Origin: a virus
Reading direction: 5' to 3' (one strand)
IMG/VR virus record: IMGVR_UViG_3300028800_000090
Span: 1-64,000 of that record
DNA: 64,000 nucleotides
Positions 51,319-59,071 of this stretch are shown one piece after another. The notes below the pieces were generated by a model. It had not been told where the DNA came from, searched no databases, and saw only the letters and a list, made by a program, of their open reading frames with translations. Numbering within the stretch: position 1 is the stretch's first letter; each line of letters starts with the position of its first letter. The position numbers were made by a program, and so were the translations under genes.

Positions 51319-52913
51319 TGGCACTCCTGCCCTGGATTCCTCCCGAGGAAGGAGTCAACCCGGTATGGTGGCCCCTCAAGCCCGAGCATTCTGACAAATC
51401 CCCGCAGCGCACCGGCCTCGAATCGCCAGCAACCCTCTTGCTGTACGGGGGCGGGTCAGGCGGAGGCAAATCGGATTGGCTGGTTGCCGACGCTGCGCAG
51501 GAAGTCTCGAATCCCAACTTCCGCGGCCTGCTGATTCGCAAGTCGTTCGTCGAGATGAACAACATCATCGATCGAATGAAGGCCATCTACAGACCCCTGG
51601 GTGGACGGTCGACGGATAAGGACCGCATGTGGCGCTTCCCCTCCGGCGCGCAGATCCGGCTCGGGTATATGTCGTCCGATGCGGACGTCGAGAATTATCA
51701 GGGCACCCCATTTAGCTGGCTGGGCGTCGATGAGGCAGGAAACCACGTCGAGTCTCGTATCCGCCGTCTCCTCCCCTGGCTGGCCAGCACAGACCCCACG
51801 CTCAGAGTCCGAGCACGGTTCACAGCCAACCCCGGCGGAGTCGGCGCTGACTGGCTCATGCGTTTGTTTCTCAGGGACAAGTGCCCCATCTGCCATCCCG
51901 AGGAATCGGTCGAGGGCGGTGCAGTCTACGCGGGCAAGAAACTTACCTGGTCGGACGGGCGCCCGCTCGACGAACTGGGTAAGTGGACGGTTAGCTTTAT
52001 CCCGGCACTGGTCGGGGATAACCCCCTCTACGGCGCGGATAAGGTTGCAGCTCTCCGCACGCAGGAAGCGGCGATTGCCGAGATGCTCCTAAAGGGCTGC
52101 TGGTGCCGCTTGGCTGGGCGGTACTTCTCCTTCATGCGTCCTGAGTTGAATCTGCCTTTGGCGGAGTACCCTGCCGAGTGGTGGAACACCTACGTGATTG
52201 CCACAGACTACGGCTTTGGCGAGTCGTGGGCCGCGGCGGGGCTGTTCTACATCACCGAGCCCACCTCAGCCTACCCAAGCGGCCGAGCGTTTCAGATTGG
52301 CGAGTATGTCGGATTGGACGAGGAGACGGGGGAGAAGCCGGGCTCAGAAGACTTTGCCCGCCAAATCCTCGAACGGTTCGTCGACTCAGGCGAAGGCCGA
52401 CGCACGTATGCCATGGCCATCTGTGACCCTGCAACGGACGGGCACACGGGTAACGGCCGCTCCAACATGGAGATCATGGCCGAGGTCTTTGCCGAGCGCG
52501 GCATCCCCGTCATGGGCGCGCACAAGGACCGCATCGCCAACTTCCAGAACCTCTACCGCATGCTCAAGAAGGGGCAGGTGGTCATCACCGATGCGTGCCC
52601 AGCAACGTTCAAGTCGATGAATACCAGGATGCACGATCCTGCGCGCCCAGGGGACATCAAGAAGATCAAAGGCAATAGCCTGGATGACCTAGCCGATATG
52701 TTGAGTTACTTCGCAAACACCTACTTCACTGGCGATGCAAAGCCCAAAGAAGCGGAGCGCGCAGAGAAGATGCAGGCCATGATCGCGTCCGGCCTGGACG
52801 AGCACAGCCTTGGCATGAACTCTTTGCGCATGATGATGCAGGCGCAGAACGAGCCGGATGAGGATGCACCGATCAGGATTACGGGCGTGGGGCGGAGGAG
52901 ACTGGGGCGGTGA
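51318..52913 (+). CDS. terL: Terminase large subunit
   Basis: 531 residues. Walker A is at residues 44-52 (GGGSGGGKS). Walker B is at 131-140 (PFSWLGVDEA, Asp138/Glu139). A nuclease region carries Asp297 (VIATDYGFG), Asp370 (MAICDPAT) and Asp456/457/460 (NSLDDLADML), as in Terminase_6C-type RNase-H nuclease folds. It packages DNA into the procapsid through the portal using ATP and cuts the concatemer. ATG 51318 overlaps the small-subunit stop by one base (TGATG). It is the last plus-strand gene and meets the minus-strand genes head-on at 52879-52913. Confidence 0.95.
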   Translation: MALLPWIPPEEGVNPVWWPLKPEHSDKSPQRTGLESPATLLLYGGGSGGGKSDWLVADAAQEVSNPNFRGLLIRKSFVEMNNIIDRMKAIYRPLGGRSTDKDRMWRFPSGAQIRLGYMSSDADVENYQGTPFSWLGVDEAGNHVESRIRRLLPWLASTDPTLRVRARFTANPGGVGADWLMRLFLRDKCPICHPEESVEGGAVYAGKKLTWSDGRPLDELGKWTVSFIPALVGDNPLYGADKVAALRTQEAAIAEMLLKGCWCRLAGRYFSFMRPELNLPLAEYPAEWWNTYVIATDYGFGESWAAAGLFYITEPTSAYPSGRAFQIGEYVGLDEETGEKPGSEDFARQILERFVDSGEGRRTYAMAICDPATDGHTGNGRSNMEIMAEVFAERGIPVMGAHKDRIANFQNLYRMLKKGQVVITDACPATFKSMNTRMHDPARPGDIKKIKGNSLDDLADMLSYFANTYFTGDAKPKEAERAEKMQAMIASGLDEHSLGMNSLRMMMQAQNEPDEDAPIRITGVGRRRLGR

Positions 52914-53034
52914 GTGTGAAGGTGATCTTGAAAACCTTCCGTAGTCCGCACGTCCTGCACACGTAAGTGTCTTGGAATAGAGGATCGTCGGGCCGGATAA
53001 CCTGTATCCAATCGTGAACGATGCACTCGCTCAT
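52879..53034 (-). CDS. Small zinc-binding protein (51 aa)
   Basis: ATG 53034 (minus) gives 51 residues (SECIVHDWIQVIRPDDPLFQ, then DTYVCRTCGLRKVFKITFTL). The CxxC pair plus upstream Cys and His residues could hold one zinc. It is convergent with the terminase large gene, overlapping its end by 35 bases, and overlaps the next minus gene by ATGA. No family is recognised, but the zinc-pair style is common in this arm. Confidence 0.5.
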   Translation of the reverse strand: MSECIVHDWIQVIRPDDPLFQDTYVCRTCGLRKVFKITFTLTAPVSSAPRP

Positions 53035-53390
53035 GGGAGTTTCACTCTGCCGTTGACAATAGGCCCATGCTTCTCGCGGTCGTACTCCACTGTAGGTTCT
53101 GGCTTCATTGTCCCGTCGTGATTGAACCGGTTGGCGTCGAGCATCTGCATGAACTCGATAGAGTGCTGGACGGCCTTGCATCCGCGAGCCTCGAACAGAT
53201 TCCAGTGCTCAGACTGTCGGGCGCACTGGATAGCAGCGTTCTTGGCAGCCTCGAATCCGGCACGGAAGGCATCGTCATAGTCCTCTGCGCGCACCCACTC
53301 CTTCTCAAACTCAAAGGGCTTCGAGGTATTGCCAAGGATGCTTACGTTCCCATCCTGCACGCGGAACTTTACGCGGTCTACGTGGCTCAT
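53031..53390 (-). CDS. Hypothetical protein (119 aa)
   Basis: Minus-strand gene with an N-terminus that looks like a small beta/alpha domain (SHVDRVKFRVQDGNVSILGN) and a helical middle (AFRAGFEAAKNAAIQCARQS). No motif is recognised. Its start is coupled to the stop of the HD-domain gene, making it part of the same early-type operon. Confidence 0.55.
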   Translation of the reverse strand: MSHVDRVKFRVQDGNVSILGNTSKPFEFEKEWVRAEDYDDAFRAGFEAAKNAAIQCARQSEHWNLFEARGCKAVQHSIEFMQMLDANRFNHDGTMKPEPTVEYDREKHGPIVNGRVKLP

Positions 53391-53881
53391 CGCTCCCCCT
53401 TGAGGTACTTGATCGCAGCCGAATACTTCGCCAGCAGGCGTAGGTAGGTTTCCTTGGGCAACTTCGAAAGCCGCTCTGGATTCATGTTGTCGTGCAGGTC
53501 GGCCAGCTTGATCTTTCTCGCCAGCGGATTCTCTGAGACGCAGCGGATGTAGTCTTCATACGGCTCGCCCTTGCAGTGACACAGCGCTTCGCAGCATCGC
53601 AGGACCTCGGGCGGAAACTCCTTCTCAATTATTCGCGCATAGGCACCTGGGTCGCTCGTATCCTCAAGCACGTCGTGCAGGAGCGCGCATACCTTCTCTT
53701 GCGGAGTTTCCACAGCGTCAGCCACCCGGGCGAGGTGAAACATATAAGACTCGCCGCTTTTGTCCTGCTGCAGCGCATGGACCTCAACGGCGATTCTCCA
53801 CGCCTTCGCCAGCATGATCTGATCAACCTCGGCGCCGAACTCACGGGTTGCGATGCTGCGAATGCTTTCCAGTTCGCTCAA
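53387..53881 (-). CDS. HD-domain protein, (p)ppGpp-hydrolase-like
   Basis: 164 residues; TTG start at 53881 (minus) overlaps the previous stop (TTGA). HD signature residues are in order: His49 (MFHLARVADAV), His69-Asp70 (CALLHDVLEDTS, with Glu73 and Asp74) and Asp128 (IKLADLHDNM). This is the pattern of MESH1/SpoT-type alarmone hydrolases, metal-dependent phosphohydrolases. It could hydrolyse host (p)ppGpp or related nucleotides during infection. It is notable that the giant protein has a RelA/SpoT-like synthetase-type region. Substrate is inferred. Confidence 0.75.
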   Translation of the reverse strand: MSELESIRSIATREFGAEVDQIMLAKAWRIAVEVHALQQDKSGESYMFHLARVADAVETPQEKVCALLHDVLEDTSDPGAYARIIEKEFPPEVLRCCEALCHCKGEPYEDYIRCVSENPLARKIKLADLHDNMNPERLSKLPKETYLRLLAKYSAAIKYLKGER

Positions 53882-54051
53882 AATAGGTCTCCAGACTTGG
53901 GTATTTCAGGTTTCGTTTTAGGAAGGGGTTTAGATTGGCAGACTTTGCAATGCATGGGCCTGCCGTCCGCAATCGCATGAGGCGTAGGCTTGCCGCATTT
54001 CGTGCACCAGATTGACGCCTCGACTACATTCCTCGTGAAGAAGTGCCGCAT
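53878..54051 (-). CDS. Small zinc-ribbon protein (57 aa)
   Basis: ATG 54051 (minus) encodes 57 residues with CTKCGKPTPH and HCKVC, a C-x2-C...H-C-x2-C set fitting one zinc ribbon. Its TGA overlaps the TTG of the HD gene. Upstream ACTAGGAGGCACC is a good ribosome site. Too short to find by length filters alone, but the cysteine set and coupling support it. It is probably a nucleic-acid-associated accessory of the replication operon. Confidence 0.6.
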   Translation of the reverse strand: MRHFFTRNVVEASIWCTKCGKPTPHAIADGRPMHCKVCQSKPLPKTKPEIPKSGDLF

Positions 54052-54059
54052 GGTGCCTC

Positions 54060-55451
54060 CTAGTAGGGGATACGCTCTTGTGTTGGCCCATCCGGTTCTG
54101 TGTCGTCGATCCAGGCGAGGATACTGCCCGCATACTTGACGTGGCAGGTGCCTATCTGCCCTTCCCGGTTCTTGGCGAGGATCATCTCGCCTTTGCCTTT
54201 TAGGTTGCTGTCGTCCTTGTCGAACAATTCCGGCCGATGCAGGAACGCGACTAAATCGGCGTGGTTCTTGAGCTTGCCAGATCCCGCAATGTCGGTAATT
54301 CTTGGCCGCGGGTCTTGCCGCTTCGCGCCTTCCTGTGTCATCTGAACTACCAGAATGACCGGCACATCGAGTTCCTCAGCCATCAGTTTGGCGAGAAGTC
54401 CTTGCTTGCCGATGCGTTCCTCGGTGCTGGAGTTGCGCCAGAGTCGCATCACGTCGCTCTCGTCGATGTGGCTCAACTGGTCCAGAACAATCAGGTCCAG
54501 CCCTGTAGGGTGCCCTTCGCGCATGAGCTTCCGTTTCAGGGCATAGCACCTGGCCTTGATCTGCGTCATCGTCAGGTAGGCATCGTCCATGTAGAGCGGC
54601 GCCGCCTTGATCTGGTCGATCTGATCCACCAGTTCGGCACGTTGGTAGGCGGTCAGGTCGTTGTCGCGGATTGAGCGATAGGGGACGCGGGCGGTTGAAG
54701 ACGCCATGCGCCGGATAGCCGATTTCTTCTTTTGTTCGAACGGGAAGAATGCGCATACCTTGCCCTGCACGACTGAGACGTTGTGGACGGCGTTGCACAC
54801 CCAGGCTGTCTTTCCTGTCATCGCCATGGCCGCGAGGATCATCAACTCCTGCCGCTGCAGTCCCCCGGTAAACTTGTCGAACTGCGTCCAGCCAAGTTTC
54901 AGCCCGTCGAGGGTCGCCATCTGGTTCAGCACGGTATCTGAGTCACCCTGCGAGGCCAGATATTCGCCGGCGGTCGCCATGGGCGTGCTGTCAGAAGACT
55001 CCAGCAGCCCCTTCCTGCTTTCAATAGCAGCCTCCAGGAGCGCCTGCGGGTCTTGGGAGGGGTCTGAGGCTCGCTGCTGGTCCTCGTACGCCAGCGCAGC
55101 CAGCCTGCGGGCCAGCGCCTTGTCCTTTATGACACGCACGTACCGGGAAACGTCCGGCTTCCCAGGCACGTCGTTCTCAAGTTGGATCACGTAGCCCAGC
55201 CCACCTACGGAGTCCAGTTCTGACGTCTTGCGCAACTGGTCGCAGACGGTCTGGTAGTCGATGCCTGCCTTGGCTTCGTGGAGTTTCGAGATTGCGCGGT
55301 AGATGCGCTTATGGGAGTCGAGGAAGAACTCAGAGACTTCGAGCGTGCTCACGGCGTCCGCTACGGCGTCTGGGTGCAAGAGGCATGATCCAAGTAGGGC
55401 ACGCTCGATCTCTGGTGCGGCGGGTAGCGTCAGGTCTTGAGGCTCTTGCAT
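54060..55451 (-). CDS. DnaB-like replicative helicase (463 aa)
   Basis: N-terminal helical domain (residues about 1-140) with LGSCLLHPDAVADAVSTLEV, as in DnaB families, then a linker, then the RecA-like core. The core has Walker A at about 207-215 (LAAMAMTGKTAW), a DEAD/B-type segment (LDLIVLDQLSHI, about 325-336) and a later Arg/Gln region (PRITDIAGSGKLKNHADLVA). It should form a hexamer loading on single-stranded DNA for replication. No primase domain is fused. It belongs to the minus-strand early operon. Confidence 0.85.
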   Translation of the reverse strand: MQEPQDLTLPAAPEIERALLGSCLLHPDAVADAVSTLEVSEFFLDSHKRIYRAISKLHEAKAGIDYQTVCDQLRKTSELDSVGGLGYVIQLENDVPGKPDVSRYVRVIKDKALARRLAALAYEDQQRASDPSQDPQALLEAAIESRKGLLESSDSTPMATAGEYLASQGDSDTVLNQMATLDGLKLGWTQFDKFTGGLQRQELMILAAMAMTGKTAWVCNAVHNVSVVQGKVCAFFPFEQKKKSAIRRMASSTARVPYRSIRDNDLTAYQRAELVDQIDQIKAAPLYMDDAYLTMTQIKARCYALKRKLMREGHPTGLDLIVLDQLSHIDESDVMRLWRNSSTEERIGKQGLLAKLMAEELDVPVILVVQMTQEGAKRQDPRPRITDIAGSGKLKNHADLVAFLHRPELFDKDDSNLKGKGEMILAKNREGQIGTCHVKYAGSILAWIDDTEPDGPTQERIPY

Positions 55452-55462
55452 AGAAGAGGGGT

Positions 55463-55483
55463 GCCCGGATAAGCCGTCCGGGC
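55463..55483 (-). other. Hairpin between helicase and upstream gene
   Basis: GCCCGG 55463-55468 pairs with CCGGGC 55478-55483 in the 50-base gap between the gene at 55502-56104 and the helicase gene. There is no U-run. It may affect mRNA processing or translation of the helicase. Minor feature. Confidence 0.3.
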
Positions 55484-55501
55484 TCGGGTGGGAGGGCTGC
55501 C

Positions 55502-56104
55502 TTACATCAACTGGAGGTTCTTTTTGGCGTTGGCGGTTGCTGCACGTTCTTCCCGGCGCTTCCGTTGGCGCACCTGCTCGTCGTCCTCTTCGGGTTCTTC
55601 CTTGAGGGCTTCGTCTGCGTCAACCTCGCCGGTCTCGTCCGCATCCTCTTCGGGTGCGTCGGTTACTTCGTAGGTGGAATCGAACTCTTCGGCCGCCATC
55701 TGTCCGCACCACCGCAACAGGTCAGTCGAGAACTGCGCAACCATCTGGAACTTGACCACCGTACTCGGGTCGTCCTCGCTCGCCATGTTCTCAACGGTGA
55801 AGTGCGAGAGCTTTGCCTTCGGCGCCTCGATCGGCGTTGGCCCAAAGAGCAACTGATCGGACATGATGACGTTGCAGTAGTCGATGGTCTGCGTGCACTT
55901 CACGACCTCGCCATTCTTCATCACGAAGTCGCGCGCATCCGCCAGCCATTCAGGAAAGCCTGTCAACTTCTGCCCGGTGATCGGCATGGTGCAGAGAATC
56001 TTCAGCCGCTTCTGCTTCGTGGGTGCCTTACCTACAAGGCCAGCATACGACCGGATGGTGATGCGCCGGATCGTCTTGGGGGTGAACCAGAGTCTAGGTG
56101 CCAT
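55502..56104 (-). CDS. Replication-arm protein with acidic-basic C-terminal tail (200 aa)
   Basis: Residues 1-130 are a compact alpha/beta region (WFTPKTIRRITIRSYAGLVG; LTGFPEWLADARDFVMKNGE). The last 50 residues are strongly acidic (DAPEEDADETGEVDADEA), then basic (RQRKRREERAATANAKKN). Such acidic tails are common in phage single-stranded DNA-binding and recombination proteins. No known domain is recognised. It sits between helicase and RusA genes, so a DNA-metabolism role is inferred. Confidence 0.55.
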   Translation of the reverse strand: MAPRLWFTPKTIRRITIRSYAGLVGKAPTKQKRLKILCTMPITGQKLTGFPEWLADARDFVMKNGEVVKCTQTIDYCNVIMSDQLLFGPTPIEAPKAKLSHFTVENMASEDDPSTVVKFQMVAQFSTDLLRWCGQMAAEEFDSTYEVTDAPEEDADETGEVDADEALKEEPEEDDEQVRQRKRREERAATANAKKNLQLM

Positions 56105-56131
56105 TGTCTTACCTCGGTATTGCAGATTGTG

Positions 56132-56560
56132 CTACCAGTCGTCTAGTGCTGCTACGGTGGGCATCGGCAAGTCTAACAACGACAACTGCCCGAGTGCCCG
56201 AATAAATATCTCTGTGCGGGGGTTCTCGCGGTCCCTCGCCTTGAATGCATGCAAGACCATCACTTTGTGGTCCGAGTCGATCGCCTCAGCCTTCACCAGC
56301 GCATCAAGTACACACTTCGCGTAGTTGTCGACATCCCCGCGTTCGTTCGGCCCCTGGTAGACCACGTAAGCTATCTCGTACGCATCGGCCGGCAGACGGC
56401 GCCCATCGTTGTACGCTGCTACCGTGCGCCACCAGGTCTTAGCCTCCTTCGCAGGGTAGGCGATCACCTGAGGCTTGCCGTGCATCGTGGCTACGCGGTA
56501 GCACATGTAGTGGTTCTGGCTCGGCGGGGTGAGGGGCACGATCAATTTCAATGCGCTCAT
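56132..56560 (-). CDS. RusA-like Holliday junction resolvase
   Basis: 142 residues with the RusA acidic-residue signature: Asp76 and Asp78 in RGDVDNYAKCVLDALVKA, and Asp95/Asp97 in AIDSDHKVMVL. RusA enzymes cut four-way DNA junctions symmetrically, resolving recombination intermediates or branched concatemers before packaging. Length is typical. It is in the minus-strand recombination operon with ERF and YqaJ-type genes. Confidence 0.9.
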   Translation of the reverse strand: MSALKLIVPLTPPSQNHYMCYRVATMHGKPQVIAYPAKEAKTWWRTVAAYNDGRRLPADAYEIAYVVYQGPNERGDVDNYAKCVLDALVKAEAIDSDHKVMVLHAFKARDRENPRTEIFIRALGQLSLLDLPMPTVAALDDW

Positions 56561-57114
56561 GGCTGGCTTCCAGGCTTCTGGGCGTTGAGGATGGCCCCTT
56601 CAGTTATAGATAATGCCGCTCGTCCCATCGCGCCAGTTCCAGGGAACAAGTCCACTACCTCATCCCCGATCTGCACATTCAGCAGCTCGAGTATCCAGCG
56701 GCAGACCTTCTCAGGCTTAGCTCCGACCAACCCTTTCTTGAGTGTGATCGGCTCCACGATAAAGTCCTTCGGCGTCGTCTGCTTTCCGTTTTTCTCAGGT
56801 GGGGCGTGCTTATGGCCGTTGCTGGGATTCCTACCTCCACAGAAGATGATCGGTTCCCACGCATAGCAGGGCCGGACGCCCTTTTTGAAAGCGCAGAACG
56901 ATTTGCACCACACAGCTATTCGCACTCCTGCTGGAAGCATTGGCATGATGATCGCCAAGGACGGAGCTGACGCCGATAGCGCCCATCCATCGGGAAACTC
57001 ACGGCAAAGTCGAGCAATCAACTCCGCATGGTCAACCTCAGCGCAGAGAGGATCGTGCGAATAGTGACGCTTTGCTTGCCCAATATAGGGCGGATCTGCA
57101 TAGGCAAACTTCAC
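56557..57114 (-). CDS. DNA methyltransferase (N4/N6 type)
   Basis: GTG 57114 (minus) is preferred because of a GGAGGGG site five bases upstream; an ATG at 57189 is less well placed. Motif IV FAYADPPYIGQ is at residues 3-13, and the SAM-binding motif I VVDLFPGTGAMGRAA is near the C-terminus, a permuted beta-class-like order as in N4/N6 MTases of MT-A70 or related type. It should methylate adenine or cytosine N4 in phage DNA, possibly for restriction evasion. Its 3' end overlaps the RusA ATG. Confidence 0.75.
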   Translation of the reverse strand: MKFAYADPPYIGQAKRHYSHDPLCAEVDHAELIARLCREFPDGWALSASAPSLAIIMPMLPAGVRIAVWCKSFCAFKKGVRPCYAWEPIIFCGGRNPSNGHKHAPPEKNGKQTTPKDFIVEPITLKKGLVGAKPEKVCRWILELLNVQIGDEVVDLFPGTGAMGRAALSITEGAILNAQKPGSQP

Positions 57115-57301
57115 TGTTTCCCCTCCAACTCCGCAATCCTTCCCCGTAGGGCCGCTGGGGCACATGAATATCTGACGTTCGTTCTTCACCGCAAACGCGA
57201 CAAGAATCTGTGCTCGTATGGTTGCCGTCTATGAAGACGTGTTTGCGACCATCGAAAGCGGCCTGGATGTTTTCTTGTTCCTTGCTCTTCTTGTGCGGCA
57301 A
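57038..57301 (-). CDS. Small Cys-rich protein overlapping the methyltransferase start (87 aa)
   Basis: TTG 57301 (minus) encodes a protein with SCRVCGEERTSDIHVP (a CxxC-Gly...His pattern common in phage zinc proteins) and FDGRKHVFIDGNHTST upstream of it. Its last 77 bases overlap the methyltransferase start. No family is assigned. The two frames make sense only if the real stop or start differs, so coordinates are provisional. Confidence 0.45.
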   Translation of the reverse strand: MPHKKSKEQENIQAAFDGRKHVFIDGNHTSTDSCRVCGEERTSDIHVPQRPYGEGLRSWRGNSEVCLCRSALYWASKASLFARSSLR

Positions 57302-57494
57302 CAGGAAGGCGGCTGGCTGCTAACCCCCATGCCTTCGATTCCGAGTGTTGGCTCGGTTCGATGATATTTGCATATCCCGGCCTATCGGCATCATCCCCGT
57401 AGACTACGTTCCATTTGCCGCGAATTATCTGCACGCACCGCGCATCCGGCCACACTTCCAACACTCTCTCTTTCGCTGTCTTATCTGCTGTCAT
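57186..57494 (-). CDS. Hypothetical protein (102 aa)
   Basis: ATG 57494 (minus) gives 102 residues. The first 60 (ERVLEVWPDARCVQIIRGKW, then NVVYGDDADRPGYANIIEPS) look protein-like, while the end (RKHPGRFRWSQTRLHRRQPY) overlaps the 57038-57301 frame. It may therefore end earlier by a frameshift. No family is recognised. Confidence 0.5.
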   Translation of the reverse strand: MTADKTAKERVLEVWPDARCVQIIRGKWNVVYGDDADRPGYANIIEPSQHSESKAWGLAASRLPVAAQEEQGTRKHPGRFRWSQTRLHRRQPYEHRFLSRLR

Positions 57495-58137
57495 CGGTTG
57501 AGTCCTCCCCGTTTGCAAATAGCCTTGGGCTTTCCTGTTCGTCGTAGATTCGTTTTCGCATCCACGAATACCGGCTGAGGCCAGTTCCATCAATCGAATC
57601 CGCACCTAGTTCCTCGAAATATTCAAACCGAGCCGGAGTATTTACGCGCCCTGCATGAACCCACTTGCCAAGGATCTTTGCGGCTCTAACTACGTCCGCA
57701 GCCGCCTTGCTCAACTTCCACGCCGTGCTGCCGCCAACGAACACAGCTGCGACACCATCCCACGGAATATGCATATCCTCAAGGCCGTCTTGAGCAACCA
57801 GTGCGATAGGCCATGCGGTCAACTTGTACCGCCATAGGTCGAAGCATTCTAGCGTCCTCCGGGCACTCGCTACCACGTCCGGCACGGCGACGAATCGGCA
57901 GAGGTGACGCCGGGGAAACTCCCGCTCCAACAGGGAAATGAACGCATCCGTACGGAATCCTGAGAACCCGCCATTGTCGATGCAGAAGTGCTCATCTGGG
58001 CGCTGTGGCGTAAATCGAGTGAGCGGAGTCAGCAACTGCTCGACCTTGCACCCAATCTCGCGCTCGGCCTCGTCTAAGTTGTGACTCGTATCCAGCATGG
58101 CAATCACGCTTTCGATTCCTCTCTCGCCATCTCTCAC
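57481..58137 (-). CDS. DpdA/TGT-like base-exchange enzyme
   Basis: GTG 58137 (minus) overlaps the previous stop (GTGA). 218 residues with tRNA-guanine-transglycosylase-like motifs in order. Asp54 is in CIDNGGFSGF (compare DSGGFQ of TGT), PDVV at 86-89, VFVGGSTAWKLS at 132-143 and Asp183 in GADSIDGTGLSR (compare the nucleophile Asp region). The usual CxCxxC zinc site of full-length TGT is not seen. Proteins like this are the DpdA family, which insert 7-deazaguanine bases into DNA. Here they could modify phage DNA. Precursor-synthesis genes (QueC/D/E, FolE) are not visible in the window, so the substrate must come from the host or from outside this window. Confidence 0.7.
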   Translation of the reverse strand: MRDGERGIESVIAMLDTSHNLDEAEREIGCKVEQLLTPLTRFTPQRPDEHFCIDNGGFSGFRTDAFISLLEREFPRRHLCRFVAVPDVVASARRTLECFDLWRYKLTAWPIALVAQDGLEDMHIPWDGVAAVFVGGSTAWKLSKAAADVVRAAKILGKWVHAGRVNTPARFEYFEELGADSIDGTGLSRYSWMRKRIYDEQESPRLFANGEDSTDDSR

Positions 58138-58370
58138 TCCACTTCTGCCCGGATTTGGGCCAACAGCATGTCAAGCGGGAGGTACCCATGTGCGGTTGCC
58201 TTCCTGTGGCCCTCCCACCTTGCGGCTCGTAGACAGAATCTACCGTTTTCAAGGTGGAAGCATGGAGGGCCACCGTTAGCGATTACCTGCCCCCAATCTG
58301 CGCCACTAGCGGCGGCAAGCCAAGCATCCATTTTCTTCTTCCTCACGGCTCTCTCGCGGGCATCAGTCAT
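58134..58370 (-). CDS. Hypothetical protein (78 aa)
   Basis: Starts at ATG 58370 (minus), overlapping the previous stop by eight bases. 78 residues, N-terminus TDARERAVRKKKMDAWLAAA, with CFHLENGRFCLRAARW in the middle. A 16-base segment of its start is repeated in the gene at 58551-58700. No family is assigned. Confidence 0.5.
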   Translation of the reverse strand: MTDARERAVRKKKMDAWLAAASGADWGQVIANGGPPCFHLENGRFCLRAARWEGHRKATAHGYLPLDMLLAQIRAEVE

Positions 58371-58554
58371 TGCGCGGTAACCTCGCTTTCTTAGCCTCTT
58401 CCTTCGTGTGGAACACCCTGCAACCCGGATAGCAGTCCCACCAGAGCTGCCCGTCCAGTGTGTACCCCTCGCCGTTTGGATAGAAAGGGTGACGATCCGG
58501 ATGATAATGCCGTTCGCGTACCTTGGCGGGAGTGACTTTGTGGAGGTCCTTCAC
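58363..58554 (-). CDS. Hypothetical protein (63 aa)
   Basis: GTG 58554 (minus) overlaps the preceding stop as GTGA. 63 residues rich in His, Pro and Tyr (RHYHPDRHPFYPNGEGYTLD; WWDCYPGCRVFHTKEEAKKA). The CxxxC pair and many His could bind metal. No family is recognised. Confidence 0.5.
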   Translation of the reverse strand: MKDLHKVTPAKVRERHYHPDRHPFYPNGEGYTLDGQLWWDCYPGCRVFHTKEEAKKARLPRND

Positions 58555-58700
58555 CCATACATTCTGGCCCCGCTTGAAACGGAATATTCCACGCGGCAGC
58601 GTGCTCTGAGTGGCTTGCCGTTTTTCATGAGGACATACATAACAGGCTGAAGTTCAATTCCTGCGTGGGCATTAGTTACGGCTCTCTCGCGGGGGGTCAT
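58551..58700 (-). CDS. Small hypothetical protein (49 aa)
   Basis: ATG 58700 (minus) gives 49 residues (TPRERAVTNAHAGIELQPVM, then YVLMKNGKPLRARCRVEYSV). Start and stop overlap both neighbours (ATGA and GTGA). Its N-terminal coding bases share a 16-base repeat with the gene at 58134-58370. No function proposed. Confidence 0.5.
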   Translation of the reverse strand: MTPRERAVTNAHAGIELQPVMYVLMKNGKPLRARCRVEYSVSSGARMYG

Positions 58701-58915
58701 GGGTGGGACTCCGGTTTGCCTAATGACATCGTGACCACGTTTTCACCTCGCGGAACCGCTTGTGTAGGGGACTCAACAACGCGCCTAATTGCATCACAAA
58801 AATTCATAGCCTCAAGATCGTTCATTGCGCAGTTGAACCCGTTGAGTTTATTACCGAAGCAAATCAGGACAGGGCCAGCGATGCTCCTTTGGACGCTTAC
58901 CGTGATTCGGCTCAT
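58697..58915 (-). CDS. Hypothetical protein (72 aa)
   Basis: ATG 58915 (minus). 72 residues, N-terminal SRITVSVQRSIAGPVLICFG beta-like, then LEAMNFCDAIRRVVES helical. It overlaps the following start by ATGA. No known family; small soluble protein in the coupled micro-gene chain. Confidence 0.5.
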   Translation of the reverse strand: MSRITVSVQRSIAGPVLICFGNKLNGFNCAMNDLEAMNFCDAIRRVVESPTQAVPRGENVVTMSLGKPESHP

Positions 58916-59070
58916 CCTCTACCTCCATTTCGTTCAAATCGGGAAAGCAATTCCCACCAGATCGCCGCTCCTGCTATCAGCATCGCTGCAAACCATTGAT
59001 AGTCAGGCGTTTTGATTGCACAGTACAAAAACATCAATATAAGCGCGCGACAGATAAGCGTTCTCGGCAT
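58912..59070 (-). CDS. Small membrane protein (52 aa)
   Basis: ATG 59070 (minus) is chosen because GGAGGT lies eight bases upstream. 52 residues with two hydrophobic stretches (TLICRALILMFLYC and WFAAMLIAGAAIWWELL), probably a membrane hairpin. No family is recognised. Confidence 0.55.
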   Translation of the reverse strand: MPRTLICRALILMFLYCAIKTPDYQWFAAMLIAGAAIWWELLSRFERNGGRG

Positions 59071-59071
59071 C

